A stretch of DNA of 37,873 nt. Origin: Treponema sp. Lineage in GTDB: Bacteria; Spirochaetota; Spirochaetia; Treponematales; Breznakiellaceae. Positions 32,479 to 37,873 of the stretch are shown in pieces. The notes below the pieces were generated by a model, which made no database searches, had not been told where the DNA came from, and saw only the letters and a list, made by a program, of their open reading frames with translations. Position 1 is the stretch's first letter. Every line of letters begins with the position of its first letter. The stretch is from assembly GCA_009784995.1 (NCBI GenBank), contig WQXE01000002.1:1-37873 (forward strand), in the 5' to 3' direction. The position numbers were made by a program, and so were the translations under genes.

Positions 32479-32665
32479 CTCTATTGAATTTAAACCCTTT
32501 TGTTTCCAAACTTATTGCAGAAAAATTTTCATTTTTATTGTTTGGAACTTTTTCATTTGTAAGAATGATTACTTTCACAGGTGAAAATATTTTTGTCAAA
32601 TACTGTTGAGGAATATGTATTATTCCTCCATTTCCAACAACAGAATTAAATTCATATGCTTGCAT
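32459..32665 (-). CDS. vapB: VapB-type antitoxin
   Basis: 68-residue antitoxin upstream of vapC. The N-terminal part GGIIHIPQQYL with VKVIILT looks like an AbrB/VapB-type DNA-binding fold. The C-terminal part ISLETKGFKFNRDEANER is the usual toxin-binding tail. A good ribosome-binding site (AGGAGT) lies before the ATG, and a perfect TATAAT (minus strand, 32685-32690) about 20 bases upstream is the likely -10 box. The pair presumably represses its own promoter, as VapBC systems do. Confidence 0.78.
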   Translation of the reverse strand: MQAYEFNSVVGNGGIIHIPQQYLTKIFSPVKVIILTNEKVPNNKNENFSAISLETKGFKFNRDEANER

Positions 32666-32773
32666 TTTAAAAACTCCTATAATTATTATACACTACTTTT
32701 TAATACCTTGCATTTCAATTTTATCATTTATTGTGTATACTTTTTCATACACTTTTCAAAAATTTATGGTACT

Positions 32774-32852
32774 ACTTAACGTTCTTGTTGTATATGATGG
32801 TTTTGCAACCCGAATAAAAGAAACCGCCAATAAGAATCATCGTGTGTTAAGT
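32774..32852. repeat. attC-like recombination site
   Basis: It begins ACTTAAC (32774-32780, RYYYAAC) and ends GTTAAGT (32846-32852, GTTRRRY), the exact core-site consensus and perfect complements of each other. The 79-bp length is in the attC range, and inner arms TGATGGTTTT and GAAACCGCCAA can pair imperfectly. A stop codon of an upstream frame falls inside the right end, as in integron cassettes. No integrase gene is present in the window. The rest of 32666-32996 holds the vapB promoter and the remnant below. Confidence 0.45.
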
Positions 32853-32978
32853 GCTGGTTTTGCATTCTTCATTAAGTTTATTATTTTTTAACTGAACCCA
32901 TGTTGACTTACCGTCTTTTTGAATTTGTAAAACAGTATATAAAATTGCTAAATGTAATAATGGTATGGATGGTTTCAC
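32847..32978 (-). pseudogene. Possible gene remnant ending in the attC-like site
   Basis: An open frame of 43 codons (VKPSIPLLHLAILYTVLQIQ... ending ECKTST) lies between dksA and the attC-like site. It has protein-like composition but starts only with a GTG, has no ribosome-binding site and no recognisable family. Its stop codon is within the attC-like core. It looks like the 3' part of a lost cassette gene; it could also be chance. Confidence 0.35.
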
Positions 32979-32996
32979 AGTATATGTAAAACAATA

Positions 32997-33392
32997 TTAC
33001 CTATTGCGTCTTTCTTCTTCGGATTTACATTCAATACACATAAGGGCGTAGGGAATCGCGATAAGACGATCCTGCGGGATACGTTTGCCGCACTTTATAC
33101 AATGACCGTACTTGCCCTGCTTAATACGCGTAATGGCGGATTCAATCAATTTAAGACGTTTTAATTCCTGAACGCCGATAGCTTCGATCATCTTCCTGTC
33201 GATATCATCTGACGCGATGTCGGCGACATCTTTGGGTTCCTCACCTTCCATGATTTCTTTAAAATCTTCACTGCTGGCAATCAGATTATCAACGATTTCA
33301 TTTCTTAGTGTCGTAAGAGAGGTTTCCATCTTTTCAAGGAATTCCTGATCAATCGGCGGGATCTTTTTCTTTTTTTTACCTGTCGCAGCCAT
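32997..33392 (-). CDS. DksA/TraR-family zinc-finger regulator
   Basis: 131 residues. A Lys-rich N-terminus is followed by a coiled-coil (about 15-85) with the tip motif DVADIASDD (matching DxxDxA, about residue 58). A C4 zinc finger follows: CIKC (about 94) and CIEC (about 122). DksA-type proteins bind RNA polymerase through its secondary channel and, with ppGpp, adjust rRNA and biosynthetic promoters. The ribosome-binding site TGGAGGGGG is very strong. It lies 41 bases after the kinase-like gene at 33434, probably in one operon. Confidence 0.9.
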   Translation of the reverse strand: MAATGKKKKKIPPIDQEFLEKMETSLTTLRNEIVDNLIASSEDFKEIMEGEEPKDVADIASDDIDRKMIEAIGVQELKRLKLIESAITRIKQGKYGHCIKCGKRIPQDRLIAIPYALMCIECKSEEERRNR

Positions 33393-33433
33393 AACACCCC
33401 CTCCAGTAATTTAATGGACACAATGCCACACTT

Positions 33434-34522
33434 TTACGCTTCTGTCAATAGTTCTTCCCCAAGTTTTAACAATGGAATTTTCGGCGCGGTAAGTTCCAGT
33501 ACAGCGGGAAAATCATCGGGCTGCAGTAAAATCGCTTCGCCGTCCATCTGCGCGAGTATGGGATGTTTAACCGTAAATTCAAGACGATGCGCGTTCAAAC
33601 TGATAACATTTTTGTCACCGGTATGTTTACCTTTAGAAACCTTGCCTTTAAGCGCCAATTTTTTTAAAAGCGGCATTTTTTTTATACCGCAGACATTGCG
33701 ATCATTGGGAAGAATCTTTTGCTGAGAACCATAAGTGCGATTGCCCGTTACACCCATCGCGAGAAGAAGCAATTTTTCTTTGAACGCGTGGGTTTCCTTA
33801 TTTTTATCATTAAAAACATGTACATCAAAATAATCTACCTTGTATTTACGTTCGTAAAATAAAGTCGCTATATCAATCCAGAGTCTGTAAGAATCGCCGG
33901 GGGTTTTGCCCTTCATGTTATTGGTCATGTGAGTTACATAAGCATCCAACCCTATAGACAATATATTAAACGCGAGGAAAGGTCCCTTCCAGTTTGACGA
34001 GCCGCTTTGAGCGGTTTTTAATTGAACAGCGGGAGCGTACTCTACATGGGACGGTTTTATAAGCAAGTCTAACGCTTTTTCCATACTCGCGTTTTCCGCG
34101 CCGTCATTGCCAGTCCCCATAGGAAGGCGTAAAACCGCCAGATTGGAAAGAACATTTTCCGGCGCGTTATAAAGCGCGTGCATAACCTCGCCGTGAGTTC
34201 CGTCTCCGCCGGCGCTGATAATTAAATAGAAAGGAACAGTATCTTTTTCGGCTCTATCGATAAGTGACCTTGTAATTTCACCCGCGGAACCCTTACCTTC
34301 GGTAAGATTCATCAAAACACTTTTATAAATTGGTCTTTTCGGATTAGCTTGAGCCTTTTCACGGTACTTGGTTAATGTTTTAATCCGGCTTTCCCACCTG
34401 GATTCAATTACATATCCCCCGGCAGCGGGGTTTACGATAATTAAACAACGTAAAGGTTTTTCCGGAAATACGAGAGAACGTTCGCAAATATCTGTTAACG
34501 CCTGAGTGAAAAAATAATCCAT
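33434..34522 (-). CDS. Diacylglycerol-kinase-family protein
   Basis: 362-residue lipid-kinase-like protein. The nucleotide-binding NPAAGG (about 32-37), the catalytic motif SAGGDGTHGEVMHAL (about residue 104) and the LPMGTGNDGA loop are intact. The family includes DgkB and the YegS-type lipid kinases; the lipid substrate cannot be named. Transcribed toward dksA and divergent from fucI; the intervening 113 bp holds both promoters. Confidence 0.85.
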   Translation of the reverse strand: MDYFFTQALTDICERSLVFPEKPLRCLIIVNPAAGGYVIESRWESRIKTLTKYREKAQANPKRPIYKSVLMNLTEGKGSAGEITRSLIDRAEKDTVPFYLIISAGGDGTHGEVMHALYNAPENVLSNLAVLRLPMGTGNDGAENASMEKALDLLIKPSHVEYAPAVQLKTAQSGSSNWKGPFLAFNILSIGLDAYVTHMTNNMKGKTPGDSYRLWIDIATLFYERKYKVDYFDVHVFNDKNKETHAFKEKLLLLAMGVTGNRTYGSQQKILPNDRNVCGIKKMPLLKKLALKGKVSKGKHTGDKNVISLNAHRLEFTVKHPILAQMDGEAILLQPDDFPAVLELTAPKIPLLKLGEELLTEA

Positions 34523-34635
34523 AATGTAATTTTCACACGAAATTAGGAATAAAGCAAGTTTAATTTCATTTTTTAGAATTTTATGATAGTATATTATTGA
34601 AAATTATCGTAATTAAAAATAATCAGGAGGGTTTA

Positions 34636-36429
34636 ATGGCTATAAATCGATATAAAGGACAATATCCCAAAATAGGCATAAGGCCGACAATTGACGGGCG
34701 CCAGGGTCCTTTAAAGGTGCGGGAATCTTTGGAAACTCAAACCATGAACATGGCAAAAGCCGCCAAAACACTTCTGGAAAAAAATCTTTTTTATTCCAAC
34801 GGCGAACCTGTACAAGTGGTAATCGCCGATACAACAATTGGCAGGGTTCCAGAAACCGCCGCCTGCGCCGATAAATTCCGCCGTGAAGGCGTTGATATTA
34901 CTTTGACTGTAACTCCATGCTGGTGTTACGGCAGCGAAACAATGGACATGGATCCCAATACGATTAAAGGCGTGTGGGGTTTTAACGGTACAGAACGCCC
35001 CGGAGCCGTATACCTCGCGGCGGTACTCGCGGGTCACGCTCAAAAAGGACTTCCCGCGTTCGGCATCTACGGGCACGATGTTCAGGATTTAAACGCGACA
35101 GAAATCCCCGCGGATGTACAAGAAAAATTACTGCGTTTCGGCAGAGTCGCGATTGCCGCCGCTACAATGAGGGGAAAAAGTTATCTGCAAATAGGTTCGA
35201 TATGTATGGGAATCGCGGGCTCAATTATGAACTGCGGTTTTTTTGAAGAATATCTTGGAATGAGAGTTGAAAGCGTAGACGAAGTAGAAATAATCCGCCG
35301 CATGGAAAACGGCATTTACGACGAAAAAGAATTCCAAAAAGCACTAACCTGGACAAAACAATATTGTAAAGAAGGTTTTGACAAAAACCCGAGCGATCTC
35401 CAACGCTCCCGAGCCGAGCAGGATAAGGCATGGGAATTTGTCGTTAAGATGATGTGCATCATAAAAGATATGTTCATCGGAAACCCAAACCTTCCGGATG
35501 GATGCGAAGAAGAGCGCCTTGGACACAACGCGATCGCGGGTGGCTTTCAGGGACAGCGCCAGTGGACAGACTTTTATCCCAACTGCGATTTCCCGGAATC
35601 TATGATGTGCTCTTCATTTGACTGGGAAGGCGCGCGCGAACCTTATGTTCTCGCGACAGAGAACGATACATTAAACGCGGCTGGAATGTTATTCGGAAAA
35701 CTTTTAACAGGCACCGCGCAAATATTCGCGGATGTCCGCACCTACTGGAGTCCCGAAGCTGTAAAACGCGCGACCGGTTACGACTTACAGGGAAAGGCAA
35801 AAGAAGCGGGTGGTTTTATTCACCTGATAAATTCAGGGGCTGCCTGTGTTGACGCGTGCGGCGAAATGCGCGATACAAACGGCAATGCTGTAATAAAACC
35901 TTTTTGGGAAGTAAAAGAAGAAGACTGGAAAGCCTGCATTGGAGCTACAACATGGAATCCTGCGGATTTTGGATATTTCAGAGGCGGCGGGTTTTCATCG
36001 CGCTTTATTACAAAAGCGCAAATGCCTGTTACGATGTCTCGGCTCAACCTTGTAAAAGGAATAGGTCCCACCCTTCAAATCGCGGAAGGCTGGACATTAC
36101 ATCTTCCTGATGAAGTAAGCGAAATTTTATGGAAGCGCACAGACTACACATGGCCATGCACCTGGTTCGCGCCGCGCGTTACAGGCAAGGGCGCGTTTAA
36201 ATCCGCCTACGATGTAATGAACAACTGGGGAGCTAACCACGGCTCGATTTCCTTTGGACACATAGGAGCGGATTTAATCACACTTTGTTCTATATTACGC
36301 ATCCCTGTTTGTATGCACAATGTCTGTGAAGATCAGATCTTCCGCCCCGCTTACTGGAACGCGTTCGGCATGGACAAGGAAGGGCAGGATTACAGGGCGT
36401 GCGCGGCACTCGGACCGATGTATAAGTAG
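34636..36429 (+). CDS. fucI: L-fucose isomerase (or D-arabinose isomerase)
   Basis: 597 residues from the chosen start, near the 591 of E. coli FucI. It interconverts L-fucose and L-fuculose with Mn(II); some members prefer D-arabinose. Family motifs include GIRPTIDGRQGPLKVRESLE, TPCWCYGSETMDMDPN, VWGFNGTERPGAVYLAA, the metal/active region CSSFDWEGAREPYVLATE then FADVRTYW, and the C-terminal NWGANHGSISFGHIGAD. AGGAGG lies just before the ATG at 34636; the frame is open upstream to 34597. The rest of a fucose operon (kinase, aldolase) is not adjacent. Confidence 0.93.
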   Translation: MAINRYKGQYPKIGIRPTIDGRQGPLKVRESLETQTMNMAKAAKTLLEKNLFYSNGEPVQVVIADTTIGRVPETAACADKFRREGVDITLTVTPCWCYGSETMDMDPNTIKGVWGFNGTERPGAVYLAAVLAGHAQKGLPAFGIYGHDVQDLNATEIPADVQEKLLRFGRVAIAAATMRGKSYLQIGSICMGIAGSIMNCGFFEEYLGMRVESVDEVEIIRRMENGIYDEKEFQKALTWTKQYCKEGFDKNPSDLQRSRAEQDKAWEFVVKMMCIIKDMFIGNPNLPDGCEEERLGHNAIAGGFQGQRQWTDFYPNCDFPESMMCSSFDWEGAREPYVLATENDTLNAAGMLFGKLLTGTAQIFADVRTYWSPEAVKRATGYDLQGKAKEAGGFIHLINSGAACVDACGEMRDTNGNAVIKPFWEVKEEDWKACIGATTWNPADFGYFRGGGFSSRFITKAQMPVTMSRLNLVKGIGPTLQIAEGWTLHLPDEVSEILWKRTDYTWPCTWFAPRVTGKGAFKSAYDVMNNWGANHGSISFGHIGADLITLCSILRIPVCMHNVCEDQIFRPAYWNAFGMDKEGQDYRACAALGPMYK

Positions 36430-36441
36430 GATGAGCGCGCT

Positions 36442-37566
36442 GTGAAAAAACTTTTAATAATCATCATAACATTACTAATAATAATAGCCGCGTGTGACAG
36501 ATCAAAAAATACGGCTGACGAAACAGAAGAAATTGAGATTGTTCAATTTGAACAAGAAGAGATAACACCTGTTATTTTTGGTTTAATGGAAAATGAGTTT
36601 AAGGCAACTTATGATATTGGCGGAATAGTTTACAGAATTAGAATACCTTCCGATATTGAAGTCCGTAAACAACCAATGCTGGATAGTGAAATAACACATA
36701 TTCTAAGAAAAGATACGGTTATAGAAATCGTAGGTGTGGATAATATTATGTATATTATCAGAAACGACAGCGAAGAAAAAATCTTCAGGCTCGCGATTAC
36801 ATGGGGAGAAAATCATTACGGTCCTCAAAATTACGGATGGGTTTTAAGTTCAGATTTAAATATCGAAGGATGTTTCATGTCCGAGCTGCAGATAATTAAT
36901 ACACAAAAAAACGAACAGGGAAATTTGATATTAGATGTATTACATACCTTTGACGGATATGAAAATGAATTTTCCATAACCGCGTTCAGATTAGGTGAAC
37001 AAAATGTTTATACATTTTTTTGGGATTATAGAAACGAAAACTTCCATTACAGCGGCAATCCCGGTTTGTATAAATGGAATGATGAAACAAAAGAATTATT
37101 CCACATATCATATATTATAAGTGACGGATATCAAGGCTGGCGGTATATTGTTACAAATGAATTTAAATACTTAATTAAATATTCAGAAAGAAGAAACTCA
37201 CAGTTGAATGGAGTAAATATCTGGAACCTGGAAAACGATGAAACAATCCTTTCAGGCAGATACTACGGAAACTTTAAACTCGATGGAAACACTGTAGAAC
37301 TCGCGAGATATTATGATACTTACATCAGCGACGGATGGCAAAACCATGAAGGATTGGATAACTGGATATACGGGAATTATCTTACCGACAACGAAAAAGC
37401 GTTCGGAAAAAACTTTATCGAAACAAATAAAATCCCCGATGATTTAATCGAGGAAGTTGAACAGGGCTACGGCATAAAGTACATAATGTTAATGATAATC
37501 ATAGAATATGACTTTGAAACAAATACAAGAAATATTATCGACGGCAAATATATTGTCCATTCGTAA
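36442..37566 (+). CDS. SH3-like lipoprotein, function unknown
   Basis: 374 residues starting with GTG (AGGATGAG upstream). The lipoprotein signal ends LLIIIAAC (Cys18). An SH3-like module follows at about 60-140 (YRIRIPSDIEVRKQP, GWVLSSDL), as in bacterial SH3 domains that bind cell-wall peptides. The remaining 230 residues are beta-rich with many aromatic residues, and no family is recognised. It follows fucI by 12 bp, so is probably cotranscribed, and it is convergent with leuS. Confidence 0.75.
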   Translation: MKKLLIIIITLLIIIAACDRSKNTADETEEIEIVQFEQEEITPVIFGLMENEFKATYDIGGIVYRIRIPSDIEVRKQPMLDSEITHILRKDTVIEIVGVDNIMYIIRNDSEEKIFRLAITWGENHYGPQNYGWVLSSDLNIEGCFMSELQIINTQKNEQGNLILDVLHTFDGYENEFSITAFRLGEQNVYTFFWDYRNENFHYSGNPGLYKWNDETKELFHISYIISDGYQGWRYIVTNEFKYLIKYSERRNSQLNGVNIWNLENDETILSGRYYGNFKLDGNTVELARYYDTYISDGWQNHEGLDNWIYGNYLTDNEKAFGKNFIETNKIPDDLIEEVEQGYGIKYIMLMIIIEYDFETNTRNIIDGKYIVHS

Positions 37567-37576
37567 CTACCTTACT

Positions 37577-37873
37577 TTACTTAATTACAACATTAACAAG
37601 TTTGTCGGGAATTATAATCACTTTAACAACGGTTTGTCCTTCCAGCCATTTTTTAACATCGGGTAATGCTAACGCGGTTTTTTCAAGCTCTTCTTTTACT
37701 GTTCCTGCCGCGGCGGTAAACTTGTCGCGGATCTTACCGTTTACCTGAACTACAATGTTAACTTCGTTGTCATGTGTTAAAGCTTCGTCAAAAGACGGCC
37801 ACTTACAAAATGAAACAGATTCTTTGTTTCCAAGTTTCTCCCAAAGCTCTTCGCCAAGATGCGGAGCGTAAGC
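37577..37873 (-). CDS. leuS: Leucyl-tRNA synthetase, C-terminal part (cut by the window edge)
   Basis: 98 codons plus stop, continuing past the right edge. The translation begins AYAPHLGEELWEKLGN and contains EVNIVVQVNGKIRDKF, KKWLEGQTVVKVIIIPDKLV and NVVIK at the end. This is the anticodon-binding and C-terminal end of class I LeuRS. The stop codon lies 10 bases from the end of the convergent lipoprotein gene. Confidence 0.92.
   Translation of the reverse strand, partial: AYAPHLGEELWEKLGNKESVSFCKWPSFDEALTHDNEVNIVVQVNGKIRDKFTAAAGTVKEELEKTALALPDVKKWLEGQTVVKVIIIPDKLVNVVIK

Noticed and set aside
32774..32852. CRISPR-like or tRNA reading of the region
   Set aside because: No repeated spacers and no cloverleaf; the only match is to the attC core pattern.

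Overview
The window looks like chromosome from a treponeme-like spirochaete with moderate to low GC. This rests on gene content, not on rRNA, which is absent: many short-signal lipoproteins with S/A/G-C lipoboxes, a CUT1-type sugar ABC importer without its own ATPase, a CHASE2 adenylate cyclase, beta-helix lipoproteins, an OmpA-type protein with a Thr/Gly linker, a large chemoreceptor and the LL-diaminopimelate aminotransferase route. Genus is inference.

Layout. At the left edge lies tyrS (minus). Next to it is a 2.3 kb IS1595-type transposon (1575-3885) with 23-bp perfect terminal inverted repeats. It carries a transposase and an AT-rich HipA-like kinase as passenger, and it sits in a cluster of palindromes. 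After a small membrane protein come a sugar ABC importer (binding lipoprotein, then two permeases, with a terminator-like hairpin between), a RecQ helicase (plus) and a cytoplasmic GH3 glycosidase. From 24084 down to 11904 runs a long minus-strand block: OmpA-like protein, beta-barrel, FecR-domain protein, two beta-helix lipoproteins, CHASE2 adenylate cyclase, then asd, lysA and dapL for diaminopimelate/lysine. An MCP lies just upstream of that block. On the plus strand follow ackA, a PfkB-type kinase, a HExxH lipoprotein, a DUF218 (SanA/YdcF-like) membrane protein and a DJ-1/PfpI protein.

The stretch 31370-32996 is the accessory region: a very short gene with its own promoter, a dispersed repeat, a GC-rich patch with four GCGNAGC mini-hairpin motifs, a VapBC-type toxin-antitoxin pair, an attC-like site and a gene remnant whose stop codon lies inside that site. 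The right end returns to housekeeping genes: a DksA/TraR-type regulator and a diacylglycerol-kinase-family protein (minus), fucI and an SH3-type lipoprotein (plus), and the C-terminal end of leuS (minus, cut by the window edge).

How it fits together: the importer, GH3 glycosidase, L-fucose isomerase, PfkB kinase and acetate kinase suggest fermentation of imported plant or mucin sugars. The envelope block next to the cyclase suggests surface state coupled to cAMP. The most unusual material is the kinase-carrying transposon with a consensus promoter built into its end, the possible orphan integron cassette around VapBC, and three copies of a dispersed CTCGCAAAG palindromic repeat (9592, 13141, 27784).
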